Source: Tubiluchus corallicola
Lineage: Eukaryota > Priapulida > Priapulimorpha > Priapulimorphida > Tubiluchidae
Direction: 5' to 3'
Assembly: GCA_030141605.1 (NCBI GenBank)
Contig: JAQGDQ010000002.1
Span: forward strand, 620,001-684,000
Length of the DNA stretch: 64,000 bases
In this document: piece after piece, positions 35,261 to 48,360 of the stretch
Layout: each line of letters begins with the position of its first letter
How positions within the stretch are numbered: the stretch's first letter is position 1
The notes under the pieces: model-generated
Seen by the model: the letters and a program-made list of their open reading frames with translations, nothing else
Told to the model about the DNA's origin: nothing
Database searches by the model: none
Program-made: the position numbers and the translations under genes

Positions 35261-37491
35261 ATCCAGCAAATTTGTAACTCAAACAAAACATATAGAATTA
35301 CAGAAAAACATGAGTTTTAACCCATTATTAATTAAAAGAAAAGTTAGGCTTCAGCCTTTAATCTGTAACAAGTAGATAGGTTTACTGCTTTATATAGTGC
35401 AATTTCAATTACAATTTCCTTTAAACATCGTAAATATTTTTAATGAGCATTTCTTAGAGTACCGCTATGTAATGCTAGCACAGCTACAGCGTTCAGGGTT
35501 TACACGCAGAAATAAAGACTTGAACTTGTATGCAGAGATGGTTTCATGTTTATTCATTAATATTTTAAGAAACAGTAATTTCTTTCTTAAAAACCACAAA
35601 TTTCGTCATGTGCAAGCAGTAAAATACAGGCAGCTTAGTGAAAAGGATTCTTTGAAACGTATACGTTTGCTGACGCTGACAGTTAGTTGACGTTTTTTAC
35701 AGCGTTAAAAATAATGGTAAGGCAGTGCTTCTGTGACAGTAAGCTTTTATTTTGCGTAACAAATAAATAACGAAACGAATACATTTGTTGCTCCATACTT
35801 TTGTTATTTTGACCTGAAATGATATCAACTGTTTGTCTGAAGATCATATTTGCTTTTATTGAAATCACCATGCTTCAACTGGTTATCGAAAAATTTAACT
35901 TAGAAAATGTGTAACTCTTTCATTTGATCTTGAAATGACAACCTTTTCTCTCAAAGCCATTATTTTGTTTTCACTGATTTTGCCACATTTGATTACATAG
36001 GAATTGAACTTCAAATTAATCTTGAACTGACCTTAAAAATTTATTTCAGTGTCATAATATTAAATGAATTGAATTTGCCATGCTTTTTATTATCTATGAA
36101 TTGCACTTCATTTCAATGAAATCGGAACTGGTCACTTCCTGACCAGCGACCCGTCGTGGGTTGTCAATATGAATGCCACCTTGAGACTTTACATCATAAA
36201 GGAGTTTACTACTTTCTTTAAAAAAACACAAAGGTTCTTCTCAACACATGACACATGACATGTGAACAGAAATAAAATAATAAATTGAATTTGAATTAAA
36301 AATAATAAATAAAAATGAGTCCTGATACAGGTTTCGCTTGGTGTATACATGAGACGTTACTAATCACTACTGAGTAATGGTCAGTAACAATCACTGACCA
36401 GCAAGTTGCAACCACATTGGAATGAAGTTCTTAGGGTTTGCCTTGGCCATATCTGCTCCTAACAGCCAATAAAAGTAAACAACAATGCGTAATGCAGCAC
36501 TTGCACGTTGCAATTAACCACTAGAGTCCCTGTATGTACATCTGCTAACTGTCCAAAATAGTTTACTCACTGTCTCAATGATTTGTGTATTTACGATTTG
36601 GAGTATTCGCCAGGGGCCTTGATACATCAGCTTTGTTTTGAAATACAGATTATGTGCAGCTTCTACCATAGGTGTTTAATAGAACTATACATGCAAGAGG
36701 CAAGTATAATAAACACATTAACATTAAACATTATATATTCATAAACACTAAGCAAATGGCGTAAAAATTTAGTAAGAGGAAGCTGCATGTGCCTGGAAGC
36801 TAGTCCACTGGTCAAGCAATGCACACATAGGCACACGCGCCTGCAAAGTTAACATTCCAAAATAGTCAACAATATTTAGAAATGCCGTCTGAAATTTGAA
36901 TACCACGATAACTATCTCAGTTATGGCGATTTTCAAAATGGATGATCGTTGACTGCACAGAATGTAAGGCAGGTCTGTAATGAACACCGAAGTTCTTGTT
37001 GGGCAAAAGTAATTCTACAGCTTTGAAATTTATATTTACCACAACTTTGCGCCCAGGAGCTCTTTCGTTAATACAAAACCTCGTTGGCACTGAAATTATA
37101 GTAATGGACTTAGACTAGTGACCCTACTTTGCGCTCTCGCTGGTGAAAGCTGCTAATGATGTATAATTATTACAGTATACAGGCATAAACGTGATAACTT
37201 ACGGGCTTTACACCTAAAGGCAGGCGTGTTTGCGCAGAAACGGATTGAAAACGTCCGAGATCTATAAATGATACCTACAGATAATTTTTTAGCAAATGGG
37301 AACAAGCAAACATATCACGTAGCAAAGCAAACTAGGAAAAATCAACCTTATGTCACTAATAATCGGGGTTAAAGCTTCACCACTAATGCATAGACAACAC
37401 ACAGCAAGACAAGCAAAACAAACCGGCGGCTAAACATTCTACAGTTGGACGGATTAGTTTCGCTAAACCATCTCCATCCCATTTAAATGGT

Positions 37492-37690
37492 TTCCGTCTG
37501 CCTAGTCAAGAAAATAACAAAATCCTATTTGCCTTAGAGAATAAACATTTTCAGCAACAAGTGAATATACTTCCCAGTTAAAAATCGCCATTTCGTCTTC
37601 CTAGTCAAGGAAATAAGAAAATCCTATTTGCCTTAGCGAATAAACATTTTCAGCAACAACTGAATATACTTCTGAATTAAAAATCGCCAT
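37492..37690. repeat. Two-copy 99-bp tandem duplication
   Basis: Copy 1 (37492-37590) and copy 2 (37591-37690) share CCTAGTCAAG, AATCCTATTTGCCTTAG, AATAAACATTTTCAGCAACAA and AAAATCGCCAT with about ten differences. The period is 99 bp. An (ATC)n microsatellite starts immediately after copy 2. Confidence 0.9.
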
Positions 37691-37693
37691 TAA

Positions 37694-37722
37694 TATCATC
37701 ATCATCATCATCATCATCATCA
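37694..37722. repeat. (ATC)n microsatellite
   Basis: About nine perfect ATC units directly after the 99-bp duplication. Confidence 0.95.
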
Positions 37723-38639
37723 CACATACAATTCGACACACTGCAACCCGGACTCCGTCACTTGATAGCAGAGACTATTCAAATATGATGTTTGTGGCGA
37801 GATCGATATTATCAAGATTAGCTCTCAGTTTTTTTAAAATGTACAGATATAAATATGGCCGCCCCTCAACCAGGTAAACAGTCAGAATCAGTATGACGAA
37901 TGAAACCACGGAGAACGAGTCCCTAATCCCTGAAGTACTAATCCAGAGCGACTGAACCCATCTAACCTCAGTGTTGCTTATACACACTGTCACCACTCTG
38001 CTTTTTACCTCCCACATACAATAATTTAGATAAATGACGCAAAAAACACTTGCTTGGTACCTATGTTTTTAGTAACAACAGTTACACAACTGGAATTGCA
38101 AGTGTCCCATAGAAAACAACGTGACTATAAAAATCAAACAACCTGCGAATGTTACTCACAATTTATAGGCTGTCCAAATTCACGCATTTAATCGATACCA
38201 ATCTTATAAAACGAAAAAGTATCGCATTTGCAAAACTCTTTCGTGAATAATGTTGAAAGTGACCTTCAATAGCAGCGTTAAGGACAACAAATAAGAGACT
38301 AATAATAACTGAAGCCGTGTATGTTTCAGAAACGCAATTAAGAATATTGGCGGAGTCTTCTATTAAAACAATTATTTTTAATTATTACAGGCATTGCATA
38401 ACTTATGTAAATCTTGTTCATTAACATTGTGGTCAAGAAATTGGGAACAATGATATAGGTGTGGTGATGATGAAGACGACAATAGCAATAATGAAAAACG
38501 ACAATGATAGCAACAACGGAAACGATAATTACAGCTAGTATGATCATTAAATCAATCCACAGGGACTGTAGTTGTCCTGCTGATGATACAGTGATCACAT
38601 AATTGTAGCAACGATGACGATGATGATGATGATTTCCAA

Positions 38640-39272
38640 CTTATTTCCAACTTTTTTTGAAAATCCAGTCAAGATAAACGTAAAAAAATACAATACCAGA
38701 CATAATGAATATATACCAAGACGTTGTAGAACAAATATAGCGAAACACTTCATCAGCTATATGGGGCCAGTCCTATGGAACAGACTAAGCCGCAATTCGA
38801 AATGTAGTCACTCCCTTTTAACTTTTAAAAAAACCGTCAGAAAAGAAATATTTCAAAAGTATTAAGAGTAACACAATTTGATAATGGTAATAACCTGCAT
38901 TTTTTCCTACAGTAATCTTAATATAACGTGACTATGTTTAACAGGATACTGAACACTTTGTAACAATGATCACAGTTTTTCTTAGTTCTCGCTCCATTTC
39001 ATCTTTCATTCACTACTCCCCCCCCCATTTTTTTAAGATTTCCACATACAGTTTGGCCTGTCAAGCTATGCTTTTAGGCTCAAACTGTATGCATCAAAAA
39101 ATTATTCTGTAATGAAATTTGCACATGTATATCCCGCATTCTGTAAATTCTTGATAATACTGCATTTATTCATATTCATATTTATATTTACTCAAATGGA
39201 AAATTATCTGTATTTTAATGCTAAGATGCAATGTGGAAAATGAATAAACTCTTGAACTCTTGAACTCTTGAA
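38640..39272 (+). mobile_element. LINE 3' end (CR1/L2-like reverse-transcriptase tail and 3' UTR)
   Basis: The frame ending at 38865 contains KKYNTRHNEY, CRTNIAKH, GPVLWNRLS and LLTFKKTVRK. These are the typical C-terminal segments (NTRH...CRT...GPxxWNxL...FKxxL) of CR1/L2/Rex-like non-LTR polyproteins. About 380 bases of 3' UTR follow, with a stem-loop at 39045-39091, and the element ends in tandem CTTGAACT units at 39248-39272, as expected of this class. It is 5'-truncated: no RT catalytic domain is visible upstream. Non-functional. Confidence 0.78.
39045..39091 (+). repeat. Stem-loop in LINE 3' UTR
   Basis: CATACAGTTTGGCCT (39045-39059) pairs with AGGCTCAAACTGTATG (39076-39091), with one bulge, around a 16-base loop. 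The position near the LINE 3' end fits a structure recognised by the element's reverse transcriptase. Confidence 0.7.
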
Positions 39273-39549
39273 ATGATGATAACAATGATTATAATAAGGA
39301 CAGTTATAGCAAATAAGCAATAATAAAGGTGACAAAAATTAATAATAACGCTAATAACAAAGCTATGGGAATAACAATTAATACGATGATGATTAGTTAC
39401 TCAGTGGTGATGGGGTTAAAGACAATAATGGCAACTATGGTGACAGCGAAGATGACAATGAATCAATCGTTCGATTCATGACGATGATGGCTGATGACGA
39501 TTCGCGAGTGGGGTTAAGGATAAACACAAACAACAGAATTACCGTTGTA

Positions 39550-39764
39550 CGGTTTAGTCTAGTGATAGCGCATTCCGTCTGCGAGGTCGTGAGTTCGACA
39601 CCGTGATCGGGTCATACCAAAAACTTTAAGAATGGCATCTCCTGGCGCCTAGTATGTAAGGTAAAGGGGGTTATAGTAGTCTCTGTTATGTAGTTGTAGT
39701 TTGTTATTAACAGTTGGCGATAGTAACTCTTTGAGCTAATGTTATTGTTCATCGAAAAGCCGAC

Positions 39765-39817
<53 letters not shown>

Positions 39818-39870
39818 CATCATCATCATTATTATTATTATTATTATCATTATTATTATTATTATTATTA
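39550..39870 (+). mobile_element. tRNA-derived SINE ending in (ATT)n
   Basis: The head has a pol III box A (TAGTCTAGTGATAGCGC) and box B (GAGTTCGACACC) with tRNA-like spacing (39551-39618). An unrelated body of about 150 bases follows, then AAAAGCCGACTTT and about 100 bases of mostly ATT repeats (39767-39870). No complete cloverleaf or CCA end is present, so it is a SINE rather than a tRNA gene. The Leu/Ser frame read through the ATT tract is not a protein. Confidence 0.65.
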
Positions 39871-41008
39871 CAGGTCTCACGCAGGCTTCTTTCAAAACAC
39901 AGTTGTAAATTAAGTGCCCCTGAAACTAGTATCGGTATTACTTCTTGAAACCGTGTCTACTTTTGAAAATGAGAATGGGGTCACTGGCTTACTGATATTG
40001 ATATGCGGCCGCGGTAACTTTTTTAACTTGGGTGGTCGAGAGGATAACAGTAGAACATTACACCGCGGGATATATAAAACAACCTTATATATCTGTATCT
40101 TGGTTCTGCTCAGCGCTTAAATTCTGCATCCATGCCGTCTGAAAATATTACGACATCCATCGCTCATGGAATTTATGAAAACGACTTCCAGCAAGCTACT
40201 AGTCTACTACACGACGTTTACAAGGTCCGTGAATTCTAAGAATTTTTGGCACACTCCACAGTATATCATCAGCAAGGTGGCGCAGGCAGTCAAATTTAAT
40301 GGAATGCATGTGGGGGCGTAATAAAAAATTATTAATGAGATTATTTGTCAGAAAGCGGTGAAGCATGTAGCTGCGTTTTGCAAGCATGTAATTACGTGTA
40401 AAATTAGTACAAAAAATATAAAACAAGCTGTTTTTTATTGTCTCACGACAATAAAACAGACGGTCTAACGACTGTAGAAGGGTGTAAATTACAATGGAGA
40501 ATCCAAAATTCAATGGAATTACAATAAGTTACTAATTGCTAAATCAGTTGTACGTAGGTACAAAACCCCACAAGAGGAATGTTCTACGTTTTTTATTAAA
40601 CCAGCATTTCAGCTGATCTCCAGTAATCACTACTAGGAAATGCCAAAGCAAAGGAACCATAGCACAAATACGAACAACCATAGAACAGAAACGGCAATTA
40701 TAATAAAAAACCAAAAGCTATAGACAAAAACCCGATCATAAATAATTGACAATGGAAGCAATGTACGTACATAACAGGATATTTTATAGCTCAGAATCTT
40801 CATAACTTTATTAGATAGGTACAAAATTTTCGCTCTGTTAATCAAAGAGAATCTAGTTAACATTTTAACTAACTAAAACATTTTTTAACAGCACGGGAAA
40901 TTCTCTGTAACTTTATAAGAATTATTTCTTGTAAGCACGCCTGTTTAATCGATAATGACGCTATTAAATAAATCTACTACACTGACAAAAGCGCAGACCA
41001 AATCTTAC

Positions 41009-41100
41009 CTGAAAAGTGAACAGGTTCTTACACAACTTGGGAGGACTATGAACTTCACAATCAACAAGCATAGCACCTCACGAATGAACGAAGGAAGCCG
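41009..41100 (-). promoter_or_regulatory. Candidate non-coding first exon of the M8 gene (donor at 41009)
   Basis: The minus strand reads TTCACTTTTCAG/GTAAGATTTGG, a strong 5' splice site. It is the best candidate I noticed for the upstream leader exon implied by the acceptor at 34857. The 5' boundary is arbitrary and no open frame supports it. It could be a chance match. Confidence 0.2.
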
Positions 41101-42076
41101 CCACCCTAGCTTCTTAAACTGAAGAAAGTAGCGTGCAATAAGCTCAACTTTGCAAGGTTATTTGCAGCTTGCAGCTACTAAACGCAGTTCACGGCAAAAT
41201 TGCCAAAGAGAAGGCAGTACAGAGTTAACTATTGACGAAGCCACACATAGTACGGTTCTGTACGTGATATCAACATCCAATAATTGATATCGCACAGGCC
41301 ACCAGGAATTATGATACTTATGCATTTTTGCGCGATTTTATAAAATTAGCTAGCAAATAACATGTTGTAGCTTGTATGTCAGACTAAACATGATCAGCTT
41401 ATTAATTTTGATGCTACATTAGTACTGTACCTAGAAAAGTGAAAAAGCCAGCTGATAACAAGTAGTTTATTGGGCGCTAATACATTATCAAGTTCTATTG
41501 TGTAAGCTACTGGCTGCCTATTTAACATTGACTCTTACATTATAAATGTTATAAGTACGGAATACGAAACGGATGTCGATTAGAGATTTGTCAAGATTTA
41601 GAATACGCTACTTTAGCGAAATTAGCGTAAAACAAATCACAAATGAAAGAAAATTCAACATAATTACAGATTACTATAAATGATTTAAATTATGGATTTT
41701 AGGTGATTCGCACTTAAATGTATATTTCGCAACAGATTTGCCGCAAGTAGGTATAAACATTGGTTACCTTGACATTCTCATAGCAGACCAAAGCCCAAAG
41801 AGCACGTGGTGATCGCGCATTGTTTGCTAACAGCAAAGATGGATCGATCAGTTCACAGAAAATATGAATTTGAATTTCAATTAGTGATCTGGATTTTAAC
41901 ACAGGCTTTTAACATAGAAGCTACAATAGCTTAAGCACCTCTGAGCCTCTATTCCATGTGTATACCCTGAAAGGTTCACGATCTTAGCCTTCTTTTTCCG
42001 AATTACATGAATTAAGTGGATGCCTAAGAAAACTTGATGTCTAATATAAATACAGCAATAACAAAAAATCATTGTA

Positions 42077-42191
42077 TGTGTTTTCTTAGATCCATAATGC
42101 TTGCAGATAACAACTGCACCAAGTTCCTGTTTTTTTTCAATTTCTCTGCAAACACCCTGTTTTGGAACTTTTGCGGATCTAAGAGAACACA
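42077..42191. repeat. 115-bp segment with 17-bp terminal inverted repeats
   Basis: TGTGTTTTCTTAGATCC (42077-42093) and GGATCTAAGAGAACACA (42175-42191) are inverted repeats with one mismatch. The size and TIRs suggest a very short MITE-like insertion. I see no clear target-site duplication. Confidence 0.55.
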
Positions 42192-45100
42192 TGTATTGTT
42201 ATTTTTCGAACCATGGAACTTCGCTTTACAAGACTGATGCCACTGTGTTTCCTGTGTTTCTGTGATTATGACAGTCCTAAGTTCATCTGTCATAGCTACT
42301 CAATCATTTCAGCATTTCCAATATTAGATCACAGACAACAGAGTGATTTTAGCTAACTAGAAGATTTATATTAGATTAATTTTGAGCCTGAATTTCAATC
42401 ACAGTCATTTCGAGACATGTCAACTGCATGCAACAGTGGTTATTAATAACCTAGAAGTACAAACGAGTCTAGCAGTAATTTAGCAGATTTTACAGGAAAT
42501 GTGAATTGCAGCTCAGAATCTTAGAGTTACACTGTGTTGTCACTTAGCAGACTACACAACCTCATATCACAGAAAATTTAAACTTATGTGATTCGGTTTG
42601 AAATTTCAAAGTATATGTATTTGAGTAGTATTGCAGAAGGAAGTTTATTTAAGAAATCCCTTAATTAACATGTTACAGTGTTGCAAAGTTTGCTGTTTAT
42701 CTGATCTAAGACAAGTTATCCAAAACAATGCCATAAGTCTAGTCTGACAAAGTTATTATAATGTTATTCTACAATTTAAATAATGCTTCTCATAGATCAA
42801 ATGCAATGTTCATATTTCTTGTTTTTTGGTAAGTGTCAAAAAACCGTTGACCCACTCAAGTACATGTGTCATTCTACCTACATCACCATATGCAGTAAAC
42901 ACACGCTAGTATGATGACCCGTATGCAGTTTTGCATATGTTACATTACATCAGCACCTTCTTGCATTCTACACTACACATGTGCTGCTAACACAACTGCA
43001 TGGCACATGATTGTGCTCACACATGATACGAACATTGTGAAGTTATAAATGTGAATTTGCATGCACAATGCTGCGCAAGCAACTTGTGCAAGGAACTTGT
43101 AGTTGCACAACTCTGTCCTGCACAAACAAATTGTTCATTGTCAAGCATCTTACATACAGTTAAAGCAGCACTGAAGGCAAAATATGTAGGTGTCAAAATG
43201 TAGTTTATAGACATTACTGATAACCATATCATTTTTAAAAAAATGAAGAAAAGTTTTGTACAAGCATAGATAAGTTATATTAGTTTTCGCAAGATGTCAT
43301 TGGCTTCTCTAGCGATAACAATGCATATGGTAAAACGCAAATAAAATGCCAATGTATCAGAATTTTTCTCGCTGAATTTACAAACTTCATCACACTTGGC
43401 ATCACAGACGGCCAAAAATAATCTTGGAATGCATCAAGTAAGAAGGAAATTAATTTACTTATTAAATGGTAGCCTATGGAAATTACGAAACCTGTATAAA
43501 TGTTTCATTAGGTTGTATGAAGAAATAGGGTACCTAGTGCTGGTGAATGAAATCTATGAGATCTACGAGTAAGCTGCTAGTTCAATCTGGCTAAATTTCG
43601 TGAAAACTATATTTGGTGTAGGCTAGAGGCCGATTTTACAATTCTAATGATTGTTTTCACAATAGTCATTCAGGCCCATTTTACAATGCCAATGATTGTT
43701 TTCACAAGTGTGCTTCAGCCTTGGTGCAGCTCATGGTTCTTGTTGTGCCTATTGTAAGTTTTTAGTTTTGTAAAAAATCATCTTAAGATGCGTTAGATAA
43801 TTTGCAAGACTAAAGTTTGTTTATTCCATAAAAAAGCCAAACTTTTTCCTACAACTTAACTCAACACTTGTAGCTTAGGTAAGATGAATTGGCCTTATTA
43901 TAAGTTCAAACTGTACTGAAGCCAATACATAAAAATACATTCTGACCCGGTATCCAATTCTATTCTCGTTCATCATACCTAAGAATCTAGTGCTCTGTTA
44001 CATTTTTAACCTTTGAAAAATGTAAAAATAGTCATTCTGTCAGAAGCATTATTTAAGTGGCGCAAGGCAACCTAACAATGACATTTAAAGAGCAGGAATG
44101 TTCAGAAAACCAAAAATTTAATTACTCTACAATAATAAAGCACTGCAGCGCAAGAGGTCAGTGATGTCTCACTAAAACGTTTGCACGTTGTACTTCACTA
44201 CTGTAATGTCTTTTCATCTATTGCATATTGTGCATTGAAGTAGGTGTGAGCTTAACATTAAAAATACCACTACTTTAAAACATAAAAATGTGTGAATATA
44301 CAAATAAGCAAAACATAAACGTATTACAACAAAATAATGTAAGAAATATGCACAGTATCATAGAGCCAGTCAAAAACATGATAGGCTGTGAAACACCACT
44401 TTGCCAAAAAGAAATTGGGAATTCACATGCCACGTTGTACTATTGTTAGGTTTCATGTGAAAGATTAAACAGAACAAATTATAGGTCAGAGAACAAAATG
44501 CTCAGCGATATCATTTAACACATTAAAAAAAATTACAATTACAAAAAATACAAACCTGTATGTGTTCCATCATCAATGGTTTAATCGTAGTAAGTAAATC
44601 AATGTTTCACTTGTCCAACATGGTATGACAAGTTCACCTCCTAAAATAAACAATGACTTCAGTGTTTGGTAATTCATAATGAGTGAAGGCTCAGTAAGTA
44701 AAACTGATTATTAAAATAAAATTAATAGCTCATTTCACCACTATTAGCTAAATGCCCATTACAGTTATTGCTTCTCTGACCTAAGCTATGGCCAATCTTC
44801 ATTGTCTTTGTAATTTTAAAAAACATGCAGTTTTTAACCTTGCAGCAAGTACAAATAACACCGAGAGAAAGTTAGTCTTTGGGAGTGGGCACACATCCAA
44901 ACATAATAATTGTGCTACAAAAACTCTAGCATGAGCTGCACAACTCCTTTATGAATATACTCTTTTCAATGTATATTATACAGCAAACTATCAGACTATA
45001 TTACAGTTCGGACAACTAGCAAAATCAAGATAGGGTATTCAGGCACATTATCAACAAAAAAACTACAAAATTAATACTAAATTAGTGCTTTAAGCAACGT

Positions 45101-46539
45101 GTTACATGACTAAGATCATCCTTAACCTTTTGCATCAGCGTTTTCTCTGAAATGGTCTTCATGTCATGGGAATGGAATCTCCTGGATGGTCCACAAGGTG
45201 AAAGGAAGACAGGATGATTTTTCATATACTACCCCATTTTCAAGTCCGATAAAAAGTATACATTTAACACAATTAATACTGAAAAAGCATTTCTGATATT
45301 AAATAATAGATTAAAATCTTTTTTAATGGCGGGCGAGGCCAACTATTGATGACATCACAAACGAGAATATTTTTCAACGGCAAAAATATTTCACGAATAT
45401 GTTACGTGTGTTTGCGAAAGCGAAAATTGAAGTACAGTGCTACTGTAAAATATTCAGTATGTTGTACTAATACCAGGCAAGTTTTAAGATAAAAATTCTA
45501 ACTCGAAATTTACCGTTGTCTTCATGCATGAGCTGTTGAATGTGTGCAGTTCGTCACAAACTAACACATCTGAACTGAGAGGTACAGCATCCGAAATGCA
45601 GACGCTTGTGCCCGTCTAACTAGCAAATGGCAAAATGCATGTAACAGCGAAGAACTAGTGGCGCGAATTGGAAATTGTGTTTGTGTGGTAATAATTCTTT
45701 CACGTTAAGTCAATTTTGAAAAAATAGTATGTTTGTTTTCAATACTTTAAAAAGTAGATTATTTTGACCTACAGTTTAATATTGGGTCTGGTTTTGCTTG
45801 GATAATTTGAATTCCAGTAAGGATGACAACCAAGTAAGAAAACTTAAAAGCCTTTTGCTAATATTTTTAACAGAAAAGAGGACTCCTTGTGCTCAGCCTT
45901 ACCAAATTCAATGATAACTTTAATCAACTTTTTATAAACAATTGGCATGAATTGCAAGTGACTTTAAACAAAAAACAACAACAACTAACTGGCAATGTGT
46001 GTGCAACAGTAAAATGTTTCTAAAAAATCATATTCTTTTTTGGCTAATAAAATAGCCTTCTTCCTATTGTCTTGATTTAAGCTAGCATGAGCATCAAAAT
46101 ACCTGGTTACAATTAATTAACTATGGTAAGGCACGGCTGCCTATCACGTTTTTATATGCGGTGCAGGACTTTTTATTTTTTAGTGTTTAAGTGATCAAGT
46201 TGTTACGAGGGACTTTGGGTAGTGAAATAGTGTAATTGTAAATGATCACTAACGATGAAGAAATAGACATTGTGGGAATTTTCTGGCAGAGGTAAACTGG
46301 TATATGAGTGCAAGCAGCTTAGACTTGTAGACTTGAAGGGTTTGGATATTTCACGTTCTCAAATCCCCAAGAACTTGACTAGTGTTCGACTCTTGTTTCG
46401 GTACCAGAAATTATTATAACATGCCATCCTTGTGATAGGCATGCAAAAAACCTTAAGAAGGAATGTCATGTTCTTAAGAGAATAAACAAACATGCTAAAA
46501 TAGGTGAAACACGTTGATTACCAAGTTTTTGGGTATTAA

Positions 46540-48360
46540 CTTCTCAAACCCTAGTCAAGCAAAACGAAGTTATGAACTTGCAGACTGAATTAATCCAAAG
46601 GGATATTAATATTGCAATCATTATAGAAACCAGGCAAACGAATGTCATTATTTACATTTGCTAAACATTAATGATTATTCTTTGTGGAGGGTGGATCATC
46701 AACATAAATTGCATGGTGGTACTGCAGTATATGTCAAAAATCAAATTCATGTGTAGGAAAGAAAATCAACAGTTGTAGGGTAGGATGGAATTTCTTTGCC
46801 TAAAATGTTAACTTCATGCAATTACTAATATTTGCCATTGACAAATGTTAAATGGAATCTATAGTGGAAGATGTCAATCAATTAAACTACCATAATTTGC
46901 TGACCTTGCAAAACCTGACACACAATTAAAAAACCTATGCAGAAATCACAAATGCTGAACAACAGTATTTCGAGCTTACTATTTTGAAAACATTGGCAAA
47001 GTTCAACAACAAAGGTTCTCTGGAAAGCTAAAATATCAGGTACGAAACAGTCATGCTGGGTGTACTAGAGCACCATATAAAGCTACTTATACTATAGTTT
47101 AGTATTGATAGGTTTAAAATTATGTCAATAACGACCTTGAACTGGACACTTTAACAATAACAAGCGTTGTCCAAAAAAGAGAGCAAAGATTAATTCTGAA
47201 CCAGAAATATTTGATTTTTCTCATGCTAATATTTATCTTATGCAAGAGCTATTTGATGATGTTGATTGGGATTGTTTATTTCGAAGGTAATAACGTAGAA
47301 ACTTGTTGGCAAATATTTTTGGTTAAATATCATACTATTGTTGATTAGTGTGTGCCTAAACGTATTTGAAGCCAAATGTTCCCCACAAGAAGGGTTTAGA
47401 AGAACACTTGGGATATTTGTAGAGCTACAGCAAAAAAGTAAGTGTTAGAGAACTTATTTTAACTCCGGACTGTCTAAGCGGTACTGCCGCTAAACTTAAT
47501 AATACTTTATAACTAGCTAGATCTGACTATGAGCGTAAACCTGGCCAAGAAAATTAAAGATAAGAAGTCCGTCAAAAGATTTTTCCAGTACAGCAAATTC
47601 TTTGTATGCCCAACTAACAGAATTTCTAGAATTAGCGATGAAGAAGGCTTGATTCTCCGTGAACCTCAGGCAGTTACTAATCGAATAAATGACCACTTCT
47701 CTCAAGTTTTCATAGATCATGAGTTGCCTTGCCTTGGTCTGTTCAATAAATGACTAATACTGATTTTTGTATAGAAGATTTATTATTCAGATGTTTTGCC
47801 TGTCTCTTGATTCTGGAAAATTGCCAAGATCCTGGATGGATGCTAATATTACTCCACTTTCTAAAGTGATTAATACTACATTGTGTGATGAACTTGGCCC
47901 GATTTCTCTCACTTTGTGAAAATCCTTGAGAAACTAATTTGGTGAGAAGTTCTTTTGTTTTTATTAATTTAAAACTAGTTGACGGAAACTTAGCATGATT
48001 CTCTTCCTGATAGGCCAACTTTAACCAATTTGTTGGAATGTCTTAATAATTGGACTAAAATTTTGATGATGATTATAGATCTAGCACAGATATTATATAT
48101 TTATACATCGGTAAAGCATTTGATTCAGTGCCTTTTGAGCACTTATTGCGGAAAATGTTGTTTGCTGGTATTAGGGATAAACTAATTCGTTGGTGTTCAT
48201 ACCTTTTCTTACGTGCAGAAGCCAATGTGTAATTTTAAATTAATTGTCTACTGAGTGGATTCACTGATTCCTGTCTACTTAGTGGTATTACACAGAAAAT
48301 GCTCGGTGGCCCTTATTGTTTATGTTATATCATTGATTTGACAGAGTATGTTACCTGATC
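46540..48360 (+). pseudogene. Degenerate LINE (endonuclease and reverse transcriptase remnants)
   Basis: Reading across frames, an endonuclease-like patch (RDINIAIIIETR; HGGTAVYVKNQI near 46.6-46.75 kb) precedes RT-associated pieces: the frame at 47529-47753, SLDSGKLPRSWMDANITPLSK near 47.8 kb, a GPISL remnant, an LPDRPTLTNLLECL-like remnant, and the RT core FGKAFDSVPFEHLLRKMLF-like segment near 48.1 kb with a degraded SGI-TQ segment (the SGxxQGS position). Motif order matches Jockey/CR1-type non-LTR elements. Many stops and frameshifts make it dead. Ends are approximate. Confidence 0.72.

Larger units (their letters stand above)
35261..38600. other. Non-coding interval upstream of the M8 gene
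   Basis: Mostly unstructured AT-rich DNA. It contains a two-copy tandem duplication and an (ATC)n tract (listed separately). Open frames at 35397-35690, 35683-35871, 36769-36987, 37775-38017 and 38338-38598 lack recognisable domains. The hydrophobic ones at about 37.9 and 38.5 kb arise partly from repeat-like sequence. Confidence 0.45.
39871..46500. other. Non-coding interval, no gene recognised
   Basis: The frames at 40199-40513(-), 40633-40863(-), 41714-41902(-), 41896-42293(both strands) and 43017-43232(-) show no domain, conserved motif or splice context that I recognise. Short inverted repeats and a strong donor-like site are listed separately. Part of this may be the 5' intron of the M8 gene. 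Confidence 0.45.

Noticed and set aside
37775..38017. Minus-strand hydrophobic frame resembling a signal-peptide exon
   Set aside because: No matching acceptor/donor structure or homologous product; hydrophobicity alone is not enough.
39739..39948. Frame with a poly-Leu run
   Set aside because: Translation of the (ATT)n SINE tail.
41896..42293. Overlapping minus-strand frames around the short inverted repeat
   Set aside because: Both frames and the opposite strand are open, and no domain is visible; likely chance around the repeat.
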